Shown piece by piece: positions 33,922 through 43,959 of a stretch of DNA of 64,000 bases. The notes beneath the pieces were generated by a model that saw only the letters and a program-made list of their open reading frames with translations, did no database searches and was not told the origin of the DNA. Source of the DNA: Ophiostoma sp. CBS 140.51 (Eukaryota; Ascomycota; Sordariomycetes; Ophiostomatales; Ophiostomataceae); the NCBI GenBank assembly GCA_029298735.1, contig JANSLP010000013.1:213791-277790 (forward strand), given 5' to 3'. The translations under genes were made by a program, and so were the position numbers. Position 1 is the stretch's first letter. The number at the start of each line of letters is the position of its first letter.

Positions 33922-34847
33922 GCGGTGAAGAGGTAGTAATCTATTTGGTGATTGAAGAGGCTGCATGTCTTTGGACAACATTCATTTCCTTGCTAGTCTT
34001 TATTTCCTATTGGGTCTTCTTTGGGTCGCGTTTTTTGCTTTATATCTCTCAGTCACTCTCTTTTTCTTTTTCATTCTCTACATACTTTCATACTTTCATA
34101 CTTTATTTCCTATCTTCTCATTTACTAGGAACAAGATTTTATTCTTTCATAGGTGTACTTTGCTTTTTACTACTACTTTTACTTCTGCCTATATATTTAT
34201 ATTCTCTTTCATATCGCTTCATGATTGTAGACTTGTTGTAGATACTCGCATTGATTTGTTTTCTTGTACACAAGACAGAAGTTGTGTGCTGTATATAGTT
34301 TCTTGCTAGTCTCGAATCAAATTATGGGTTTTTAGTTATTTTCTCTCGCTTTTTATATAAATTCAAGATTACATTTTACATGTTTGAATATTTTACGATT
34401 TGTTGGTGGCAATTATTTATTTTCATCGGTTGTTTTTGATTTATTTCACACGAAATTCATTGTGACGAGCTAGGGCCGCTTAGTTAGTGTAAGCTCCCGC
34501 CACTACCACGTACTTCATCTGCACAAACTGCATCTTGCCGCTTCACACACACGACATATCAAATATCTCAAAATCAACAACTCGAGTCAACTGCATCGAG
34601 TCTTCCACAACACAAAAGGTCGCCTAACAAAGACATCGGCTCGTCTCGGAAAATTGCGACAAAGACGTTCCCGTCTACCTGCGCGCATCGTCGCGCACTC
34701 TACATTTAACGCACATCCTCTTCCCCTACACTTTTTGCCCCTCATTCCTGTGTCGCATCGCGCATCACACCGCGTGCACACATCGCGCGCATTCCACCTC
34801 CATCCCCATCTCCCTTCCTTGACACACATTCTACACCCACTCGCACA
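33922..34847. other. Intergenic, 3' region and GH18 promoter
   Basis: AT-rich to about 34460, then CT-rich up to the start codon at 34848 (cacaATG). No coding signal. Confidence 0.5.
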
Positions 34848-36089
34848 ATGCCCCCTATCCCACACTCTCCAAAGGTCGTCGTCTACCACCAGACACACCA
34901 CTCGCGCGATGGCCAGCGGCCGGTGTCCATTCTGCCTCTCCTCGGGAGAGACGGCGGTCCACCCTCGGCCACGCACATTGTCGTCGCCGCCGTGCACATT
35001 AACGATGCCCGCTCGGACAAGCCGCTGACGCTGAATGATCACCCGCCCGACCACCCGCGGTTTGATGTGCTGTGGAGCGAGGTGGCGGCTGCGCAATCCA
35101 AGGGTGTAAGGGTGCTGGCGCTGCTCGGCGGCGCGGCCAAGGGGTCTTATGAGAGACTCGACGTTGCCCGAGGGGATGTGTCAAAGGCGTCATTCGAGAC
35201 CTACTACGGACTACTCTCCTCGTTGCTACGCAGGAAGCGCCTCGACGGCGTCGACCTCGACGTCGAAGAACAAATGTCCCTCCCCGGCATCATCCACTTG
35301 ATTGACCGGCTGCGCGCCGACTTTGGCCCCCAGTTCTTGCTGACCATGGCCCCCGTCGCTGCCGCTTTGCTCCGCCCCTACGATCCGCGCTGCAATTTGA
35401 GCGGGTTCTCGTATGCCGATCTCGAGCGCGAGCGAGGCCCGGAAATTGCATGGTACCATGCGCAGTTTTACTGTGGATGGGGCGACGCCGCGCAGCCGCA
35501 CATGTATGCCACCATGGTCGGGTTAGGCCAGCCGGGGTCGGGACTCGGCGGGGCAGGGGGTCCGCCGGGAGCTCCTGGAGCTGGTATTGGCGGGGGCGTG
35601 GTCTGGCCAGCTCATCGCGTGGTTATGGGCCTCGTGACGAACCCGGCCAACGGTCCCGGGTTTGTGCCGCTGGACACGTCGGCGGAAGTCATGATGCAGC
35701 TGCAGGCGGCGACGTCGGCGGCGGCCGTCGCGTTTCCCGGTGTACCCGGTATCCGGGGAGGACAGTTTGCCGGTGTTTCGGGTTGGGAGTACTTCAACTC
35801 GATGCCAGGTGGCGAGGACCGGCCGTGGGAGTGGGCCGAGTGGATGTCGGCGATCCTGGGGACCAGAGTAGAGGCGGATGGCCTTCCTGGAAACATGCAG
35901 ACGCAGGTGCAGACGGCGAAGGCAACAAGTACACATACAGCCAGCACCTCTGCAACCTCGGCAATAGCAACGCCGGCATCGTCTACGGCCCAGCCAACAC
36001 CACCAGAGGCCGACCCCGACGCTGAAGGCGGGCCGGATGCACCCGTCCCCGCTGCCTTTGAGTACTCCACCGATACGGAGGAGGAGTAG
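34848..36089 (+). CDS. GH18 family chitinase-like / endo-beta-N-acetylglucosaminidase-like protein, not secreted
   Basis: This is a 413-residue single-exon protein. Its TIM-barrel features are a strand 1 segment VVVYHQ, the VRVLALLGGAA segment (strand 3, SxGG-like), and the family 18 active-site motif DGVDLDVE at 133-140 (D133, D136, D138, catalytic E140). Downstream come LLTMAPVAAAL and the WYHAQFYCGWG segment that positions the substrate. GH18 enzymes cleave beta-1,4 links to N-acetylglucosamine with substrate assistance, and the complete DxxDxDxE motif suggests an active enzyme. There is no signal peptide, so the protein is probably cytosolic or exported unconventionally. That resembles the small intracellular GH18 members more than the wall-lytic ones. 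The last 60 residues (TATASTSATSAIATPASS, then acidic) form a disordered tail. Exact substrate unknown. Confidence 0.85.
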   Translation: MPPIPHSPKVVVYHQTHHSRDGQRPVSILPLLGRDGGPPSATHIVVAAVHINDARSDKPLTLNDHPPDHPRFDVLWSEVAAAQSKGVRVLALLGGAAKGSYERLDVARGDVSKASFETYYGLLSSLLRRKRLDGVDLDVEEQMSLPGIIHLIDRLRADFGPQFLLTMAPVAAALLRPYDPRCNLSGFSYADLERERGPEIAWYHAQFYCGWGDAAQPHMYATMVGLGQPGSGLGGAGGPPGAPGAGIGGGVVWPAHRVVMGLVTNPANGPGFVPLDTSAEVMMQLQAATSAAAVAFPGVPGIRGGQFAGVSGWEYFNSMPGGEDRPWEWAEWMSAILGTRVEADGLPGNMQTQVQTAKATSTHTASTSATSAIATPASSTAQPTPPEADPDAEGGPDAPVPAAFEYSTDTEEE

Positions 36090-37216
36090 TCCTAACGCCC
36101 TGGACTTACAAATACAAAGCGCCACAGAGAGGCGCGGACGAAACGGACGAAGAGGCTGGTGGTTTGACTTAATTAAAAGGCAAGGATTGAGGCACGGCAG
36201 GACTCCTCCAGATAGAGAGACATGTACGGAGTGCCATGTACCAGACAGTAAATCTACAGTGCAAAGTACAGACGTATGATGGCTGCGTATCCTCCTCTTT
36301 CCTGCCCAGATTCCTATTTTGGCTGCCGCGCGTGATCCTTCCTATGCTCCTTCTCTCTGTCCAGAAGTCCTTCTACCATACTTGGGACAGCCCCCCCATC
36401 CTTGGTCTTACAACACTGTGTCAAAATTGAACACACTGTCAAGGGGCTTGTACAGAGTACCAGCACACCATACAGACAGTGCAAACAGTACCTCACAATC
36501 TCCATAAGGCTGAATGTGCAGCACCTCAACATCTGAGGAGCGGCCAATAGGAGGTCCAGGGACACAACAGGGTCACCTCCTCCCACCATCAAAAACCGTT
36601 GCGAGAAGGTGTCGATCCTGATCCTGCAGTCACACGCAAGAGCAACGCAGAAACGCAGGTTCCGACCCTTTCCCACCCCCTTGCCCCTTCCTTTCGGCAG
36701 GCACTGTACACATGTGCTGCTTTGGCGCGGAGGAGAGGCTGCATAGGGCTTAGCTGGGGTGTGCGCATCTCTAAAGATCGTATTTGGATTTGACATCCTT
36801 CGCCTACGACTGGACAGCCTAGGACAGACATGTCTTGATACTGCCTCAAACAAGCGACTCGAGGATGTTTTTTGTGTCTCTGTATTTTTTGTATTACGCT
36901 GTGCCTTGTGTCCCATCCTTGAAGCGTTCTCCTTCAGGAATCTTAATTTGGAAGTTCTTGTTTAATTGGCTTGATGGTATCGACGAAACAAAACGACCAT
37001 GACGTACATCGTTGGAGCTGGCAGACTGATTTGCGAACCGGAGAGACCGGTCAAGGCAGGAAACACAAAAGGACATGTCGTCTGACCATACTTTGCACCT
37101 TTGTATCTACTCAAAATAGAGTTGATTTCTGGACAGATGCTATAACTGGAACACGTTGTTGCAAAGTAAGGGGCTACTTTTGTAACTAGGCGGCGTAATA
37201 TACCTCGTATTCTTTT

Positions 37217-37246
37217 TGCATCTGCATCTGCATCTGCATCTGCATC
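37217..37246. repeat. Hexanucleotide microsatellite (TGCATC)5
   Basis: Five perfect tandem copies of TGCATC within non-coding sequence. Confidence 0.95.
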
Positions 37247-37511
37247 TGGCGATAGCCATAATCTCGGTGTCGAATGGACCGTATAAGGGCCGAGGCAAGC
37301 TGCGGACAAAATAGACATTGGCCGATGCCGACCGCAAGGCGACCACCCGGATCTATTTGTGAACATACCTTCAATGCGACACTATCTCATCGACTGTCTT
37401 GTTCATTTTCCGGTGAGTCAAACATCAAAGCAGGTGTGGCATTCTGCATTTGCCTTCCGCGGCTGACGGAAACCACCAAGGCGTTGAAGAAGCCCAAGAC
37501 AGCCACCCCTC

Positions 37512-37847
37512 ATGGTGGACAGCAAAACCGTTCAACCCGATGCTGTGGAACGCAAAGGACTGCGGATCGTCGAGAGGATCCAGAGCAGATCTGTAGAGGA
37601 GAAGGCCACTCGCATTGCAGAACTGGGATCGTTGCAGCCGGCATCGATCCTATTTGGGCCAGCTGCAGCCTTGCGCTCTTTGTTGTCGTTGTTGTATCTG
37701 AAAAGACACTACTCGCTTCAACAGAAAGAACAAAACGACAAAGGCTGGCCAAGGTGCACTGCAGCGGCCAAAGACTTGGAGTATTGGCAGGAAGCAAGGC
37801 TTAGACTCAGCCGCCCTACCAAGCCACGACCGTTGCAGAAAATTTGA
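37512..37847 (+). CDS. Possible hypothetical protein, weak support
   Basis: A 111-codon frame from ATG to TGA inside the gene desert. Its start (MVDSKTVQPDAVERKGLRIV) and its charged helical middle (ERIQSRSVEEKATRIAELG) are more protein-like than other frames nearby. The segment ALRSLLSLLYLKRHYS is amphipathic. There is no homologue I recognise, no clear promoter and little third-position GC bias, so it may well be chance. Confidence 0.15.
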   Translation: MVDSKTVQPDAVERKGLRIVERIQSRSVEEKATRIAELGSLQPASILFGPAAALRSLLSLLYLKRHYSLQQKEQNDKGWPRCTAAAKDLEYWQEARLRLSRPTKPRPLQKI

Positions 37848-38611
37848 GTCAGCCTTTCTGTCGGGTGATGCAAGAGGACAAGACGGACATCTAACAGCAA
37901 CCGTCTGTCTCAGGATTCCTGCCAGGTCCTTTGCGCGACGGGAGGATTTTGAGTTGATCTGCGCCGTTTGTCTCTTTATTGCTCCCTTGGCCATTGGCGG
38001 TTTCAGTATCAAGGTTTAGTTTCTGCCTCAAAAGAAACCAGGAAATAGAAAACCTGCGTTTGACCATGTTGTGTCCAAAACGATATATGTCTCCGTGACG
38101 AGTGGCACAGTTATTGACAGGAAAAGTGACTCGTGACAGCTGTAAATAAGTGAGAGATAAAATGATGATGCCGAGAAGTCGCCAGTTCTGTATATTTATC
38201 TGTCATCGTCGTGGGGTCGGTCAGCGTGCCAACACTCGGCATTGCCTAGCTTCGACGAGGGAATCACAAGTAAGACATTCGAGACGACACGGGGATCGGA
38301 CCATTGCCCCGTCCCTGGTCGATTTGGTCGATGTGGCCATGCACCCCATGAGTCCCTGGACCTGCGCGGATTTCGTTCCTCATCCTGCTATTCGTAAATA
38401 TTTCGTCAAATAGAGAGGGGCGCCTAGATAACCGCGCCATCATTACGTTTGTTCTGATTTCAGGTCAGCAGATGGCAAGAGCTGGAGTGTTTTCTCAGCG
38501 TCACTCTCAGCGTCACAACGGGTTGTTTTGATTGAGGATGAAAACGGGTAAGAAACGGAGAATTGAGGGTCCAGAAAAACACAACAAAACACAAAAAGTA
38601 AGAATAAGGCA

Positions 38612-38635
38612 AACAAGAACAAGAACAAGAACAAG
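38612..38635. repeat. Hexanucleotide microsatellite (AACAAG)4
   Basis: Four perfect tandem copies of AACAAG in non-coding sequence. Confidence 0.9.
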
Positions 38636-41600
38636 ATTGTTTTGAGCCTGTCCGGAGCAAAAGACAGAAGAGTAGCCTGAACAGACGCAAGATTACGGCA
38701 CGGCCGGGATCTATCTGGGGATACGAAAAGGAACAAAAAAAACCAGGGTCGGATTGGGGGCCGGAGGAATGCTGTAAGGATGATGCGGATGATGATGGAG
38801 GGTGGTGCCAGGCCGCCAGATCGGACGGCATCGACCTAGGGCCAGACCTTTTGGATCTTTTGCATCGCCTTGTGCCTGCCATCGACTGTGACGTAGTTGC
38901 TCATTTGCGTGTGCGCATGCGAGTGAGATATCTCGACACTGCCCTGTGCGCATCTGGCAAATTCGAATTCAATTCGGGTTGAAGTTTGACCTTTCGCAAG
39001 CCAACATATTGTCAGCGGGCAGAGAGGCAGAAGCGATGTAAACTTGAAATTGAAGGTTGAGTATCAAAGCTGAAATTAGTAAACGTGACGATAAAATCAA
39101 CGTTACTAGACGGAGGCACAGAAAGACGGGATGACGCAAGAGTGCGAGGACGACATGACGACAAGAAGAAGAGAGCGAGCTAGGTGTGTAGTGCAAGTGG
39201 GATGGGGCGACGTTGGAATCTCGAGGCATTGGTAAAGACTGCAATTCGATCAATGGAGACGATGGCAAAAAAGGGAAACGACCTGGCCAACTTTGCGACG
39301 GTTACGGCCAACGCCAGTCGTAGTTGCCGTTAGCTGCCACGATGTTGGCCTCTCTGTATCTGTGTGCGTTAGAACTAAAAACGGAAAGAGTCAGAGTCAT
39401 CGAGGCTCGCAAGGCACCGAGGCAACAAGGCATCCCAAATATGAGGCGCTCATGAGACACAAGGCCGCTGCGTTTGCTGTGCTCGCCTCTTGCTGACCGA
39501 AGAGAGCGTGGCTTGGGGCCCAGGATAAATACACCGGTTCTGTGGTAGGTGGCTGCTTCTTTCTTGCTGCGCATCCCACGTATCTCATGATGGGCCACGA
39601 GCGCGCCCCCACTGACCGATTCGCTGCAGGCGACCCAGAATGGCCAAGTGTGTGTTGTGTGTGTTCGAGACATCTTTCCTGGGTAGGTACAGAAGAAAAA
39701 AAAGGTACTTCGGCCTCGAGGACGAGGTACAACAGTAGTACGATGCCGCTGCAGCGGATACGAGCAAGCAAGGTGCAGGAGCGATCGTAGGGTGCGACCT
39801 AACAGGCTCGCCCGCCCCTGCTGAATTGGGACGACAATGGCACACCTCTTTCCAACTGCTGGGCTTGCTGGGCCAAATCGGTCGCGCCTTCCTATTCTCA
39901 CTTCTTGCTTGTCTTCTGCCCCTATTTTCGCCTTGCTGACGCGAGACCCAGGGGGACAGACCGATTGTGCCAGGCCGGATCTGAGGATGTCAGGATGTCG
40001 GGATGGCTAGGGCAATGCTAAGCATCGCCTCGTTTTTTGTATCTGTTCTGGAAGCAAGCAAAAAGGGGGCCACGGGGTAATGCTTGCTTTGAAAAGTGGC
40101 GTGAAACAACGGCCAGCCCTGGACATCTGTTTGAAAAGAACAATGAGAATAGGACAAATCGCGAGACTTTCTTTTTCTTGCCTAGCCCTGGATTTGCGTC
40201 AACGGCGATCCGCCAATGCGCTGCCAGGAACGCGGCTCCTTTCTTGCGGATTTCAGTGTCAACAGTGTACTTAGTAGAAACGACGCATTGTTTTCACTGC
40301 TTGCACAATATGTACTCAACTGAATGTCCGTCCCCTGCCGTGTCTCTCGACCAGGGCGTCGCGTGTTCGTTCCTGCCTGCGGACGGACGACCCTAGCCGC
40401 TTCCCGAAGAGGAAGGACTGCATCGCTGGCAGTCGCCTCGTTCTTTCCCGTTCTTTCCTTTTTCTCCTCCCTCACCTTGCGCATCGTCATTTGTTGTTTT
40501 TTTCGACATGTGCTCTGGTTTGCCTGCGACCGCATCTTGGTTCTTCACGACGTAGAATGACGCAAAAGCGTTGGAAAAGACATCGAAACCAGGTCAAAGC
40601 CATTGGTGCCTAGTTTTTACGGAGGCTCTCGCTGCCTCGAGGCGATTGTCCTGCCGTCTTTGGGCATCGTCCGTCTCTTGCCTTTGCTGCCTCGTCGTCA
40701 TATCTTTCTCTTTCAGTCGTCCCTTCCATTTCTGGCCAGAGCCACATGTGAAGCGGATACACAAAGATACCGGTCGCAAACCCCAGTCCGTTTCTTGCTG
40801 ACAGGGCCGTTTCTTCCCATCAAAGCCTAGGCGAGAAAAGGCAGGAACGGTCTTGCGTTCTTGCTGCATGCACTACGTGTCTGACTTTGTAGACTTCCAA
40901 GAGGACCAAAAGGATTCGCGGGACCTCCTCAGCCTTGCTCTTTTTCCTTTTCTCTGCCACACCTCACCCCATCACACTCGAGATCCGCTTGACTACGCCT
41001 CGACCTCGACCGGTCCTGTCCCCGTTTGTCTTTTCCCTGACTTTGACCTCTCATCAATTGGTTTCGCTTCGATCTCATTTTCATTGTCTTGAATCTCGCG
41101 CCTTTCCGCCCCCTTTCCGCCCCCATTCCGCCTCGTTTGTGTACTTTCTGATGTTGTTTTCTTTTGTCTTCTTTTGACTTCCTTGTTTGCTTTCATATTG
41201 ATCACGTTCTGCCTCGAAAAACCGGCTGCTCCGTTTTGTTCTGTCCAACCTTTGCCAGGGCCATTGCCATAGCCATCGGCTGTAATGCGGCCTCATTGTG
41301 ATTGAGTCGTTTGGTCTCGCTGCTTTCGTTGTTTTGGTTGATTGTTACGATATTCTTGTGTCGTTTACGTTTTCTTACGTTTCTCTGCCTTGGCCTCACG
41401 GTATCGCTTGCCTTCTCGCTAAGGCCCTGATCCATCCGCCATTCATACGCAGCTCATCCGCAAGAGAAGAAGCTTCTCAAAGCACGAGCAAAACCCCAAC
41501 TCGCAATTCGCATGCCGTGACATCGTCCCAGCGCCAGTGGAGTCTTATCGCCGATTCCTACAACACAACCTCACAACAATAACAAACTGGCACCGCCGGG

Positions 41601-43044
41601 TCGCAAGCCGCACGGCGCCCTGGCTGCCACGAGCACACACGCTCGACACGCTCGATACCCCCTGCGAAACAAAGAAGGCGTCAATCCCTCGAGATCAAAG
41701 GCGTACGCATGGTTGCGCGTGCATCTGCGTGAATGATGCAGGCACTGTCCAGAACGGGCACTGGCGTTGTGGGTTTTGTGTTGCAGTCTGCAGTCGTCTC
41801 GCAGTCGTTGGGTATCGTCCAGGCTGGCTGTGTTCAGCTGTTGAGTTCTGAGTGTCGTCTCGCCTTTTCCCTTTTCAGCGCCGCACGCTCGCTGATTCGC
41901 CGGCCTGCCTAATTTACCCAACCCCCCCAATTTGTTTGCATTGTTTTCTTTCTGACATCTCTGACGCCGTTGACTCTTTTTTCAAAGTTGACCAAAGATT
42001 GTCTCCTCTTTCGATCCTTTCCCTTGTTCCTCGTGCTCCCCGTTCCTTGGTCCCTGCATTTTTGCTTGTCCCGCGAGTCCGTTTCCACTTACAAGCAGCC
42101 CTCGCCGAGCCTCATGCAACGTTCTTGTTCTCTTTGTCGACGAAGTCGACCCCCTGTTGTCTCTCATTGCGGCGCCTGTTTCCAGTTCGGGTGTGGCTGC
42201 CTTGTTGCTGCCTTGCAGATGCGCGGTTGCTGCCTCGCCCATATCCACTGATGACTCTTCCATTGTTTTATTTTTCACTGTTTCGTATCTCTTTACCTTC
42301 CCTTTTCTCCCTAAATCTTATTTTCTTATTTTTTGTGTTTTGCGTGCCTTGCGTGCCTGGGGAAAAAGAAGAAAAAGCAAGACAAGGCGGGTCAGCAAAC
42401 AGGGGCAGTGTGCCGGTTCGAAGCGCACAGAAACCCGAGAAACAAGGGAAACAAAGAAACAAGACCCAGACAACCCAGCCAAGTGAACCAGAATCCGCAA
42501 GGCGCGACACATTGCGAGCAGGTCTGTCCCAAAAAGGAAAATGACATCTTACACCCGGCCAAGTCGCCGATTGCACACACTTACACGCAAAACAACCACG
42601 CACGCACCTACGCACACACACTCACACCTACTCGTACTCACTCGTACTCTCACAGGCACATGCAGAGAATGAGCCAGAAACAAGGCCATGCCAGGCCATG
42701 CCCGTTTTGCCCGTTTTTGCCAGGGGGGCTTAGATGATCGTTGACTCTTTTCTTTGTTAAGTGACTTTATTTTTACGACCCTGTTATCACCACCACCACA
42801 TTTACAGCCAACGGATCACAGACGGCAAACCAAACCCCAAAACCCGACGAGAGAGAGCAGCGTCCCTCCCCAAACGGGGTGAAGGGGTGTCAGAAAACTG
42901 TCTTTGACAATTGACAATGGCAGCGCCCAGCGGCACACCTTGGACGAAGGATCCTCCCTTCTCATCCTTGCAAAGATACTAAGAAAGCAGAAGCCTCAAT
43001 TCTTCTCCATACACATCGAACACGGACACTCCCTCTTCCCAGTC

Positions 43045-43052
43045 TATATAAG
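43045..43052 (+). promoter_or_regulatory. TATA box of the small RSGYN-repeat gene
   Basis: TATATAAG lies about 250 bp before the start codon at 43295. The sequence between is a CT- and A-rich leader without coding signal. Clear TATA boxes are uncommon in this window, and they often mark strongly regulated genes. Confidence 0.5.
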
Positions 43053-43294
43053 GTTTAGTCTTGCCCTCCTAGAACGAGGAGCTAGAACTTTTCATCATCT
43101 CATCATCACATCATCTCTCAACAACATCGCCCGTTTGCAACCCATACTACTTCCACTTCTCATTTTCTATATAAACCATCACTGCCAACGCGCTTCTAAG
43201 TCCGTTCCATCTTCAAGTCTCACAGTCACTCTCACCACTTTATATATTTACATTTTACACCTTGCTTCTTGCATCTGCAGCCACAATCTTCACA

Positions 43295-43520
43295 ATGGCC
43301 GCTTTCTTCACCACCACCAACTCCACCATCATGACCCTGCCCGTCGAGTACGGCCGCAGCGGCTACAACGGCAAGCCCGACGACGAGGACGAGACCAAAG
43401 ACAAGGGCCGCTCCGGCTACAACAAGTCAGTATAAGTTGTCTACAAAAACATCATCACACCACAATTCTAACAACTTCTTCAGGGGCGACAAGGATGACG
43501 AGGAGAATGGCGAGCAGTAG
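43295..43520 (+). CDS. Small two-exon protein with a repeated RSGYN motif, function unknown
   Basis: Exons 43295-43425 and 43484-43520 flank a 58 bp intron (GTCAGT donor, TTCTAAC branch point, CAG acceptor) and give 55 residues. The peptide begins MAAFFTTTNSTIMTLPVEYG. It then carries two similar units: GRSGYNGKPDDEDETKDK and GRSGYNKGDKDDEENGEQ, the second ending at the stop. Each unit is a Gly-Arg-Ser-Gly-Tyr-Asn core followed by an acidic stretch with lysines. The intron falls inside the second unit, and only splicing completes it, which is good evidence that the gene is real. There is no signal peptide, CAAX box or Kex2-type KR pair, so a secreted pheromone or classical processed peptide is not favoured. 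An alternative donor at 43430 would end the protein after five new residues. No named family is recognised. The gene sits alone beside the 7.2 kb desert. Confidence 0.65.
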
Positions 43521-43959
43521 ACTTTGTCCTGCTTTACTACCATACTCTTGTATTTCCTAGACCATAGACCGACTTGATTTTCCTGGCGCTTTTGGATATT
43601 GGAGTTTCTGGCGTTCTTTCTTTCTTTCTCCTTTTTACACACTCCTTTGAGATGACTGGCAAATGAGCACACGACTAATGGGAATGCCACTCTTGCGACG
43701 GTGGATTGGATGATTGGTTTTCTTCTTTATTGATTTCGATCTTGTGTTTCTTTCTACTTCTTTTGGGCATGGGTTTGACAACTACAAGACAGAGTCCTCA
43801 CGGCAGGCAGCTTGATACAGCACCACTGTTTTCTTATATAATACACAATACTACGATCTTCACTTTATACTTTGGACAATTGCAGAAGAGGTGCGGCTAT
43901 GTTGAATGGACATTTTGGAGAGAGATGGGCTACTAATATGCACTTTGAGATGCACTTGT
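43521..43959. other. Convergent intergenic spacer
   Basis: 3' region of the small gene and of MSS1. AT-rich with no further coding signal. Confidence 0.5.

Larger units (their letters stand above)
36090..43294. other. 7.2 kb gene desert
   Basis: This is the longest interval without a recognisable gene. It includes a hexanucleotide repeat (37217-37246) and an AACAAG repeat (38612-38635). There are many frames of 60-230 codons, but they have odd amino-acid composition (Cys/Arg/Ser or Phe/Leu runs) and no family resemblance. The most protein-like is the 111-codon frame at 37512-37847. The right end, from about 40900, is CT-rich and leads into the TATA box and leader of the small gene at 43295. 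A long regulatory region, a non-coding RNA or decayed sequence are all possible. Confidence 0.5.

Noticed and set aside
41852..42544. 230-codon plus-strand frame in the desert
   Set aside because: Leu/Phe/Ser/Pro runs reflect CT-rich DNA; no family, no splice signals and no third-position bias.
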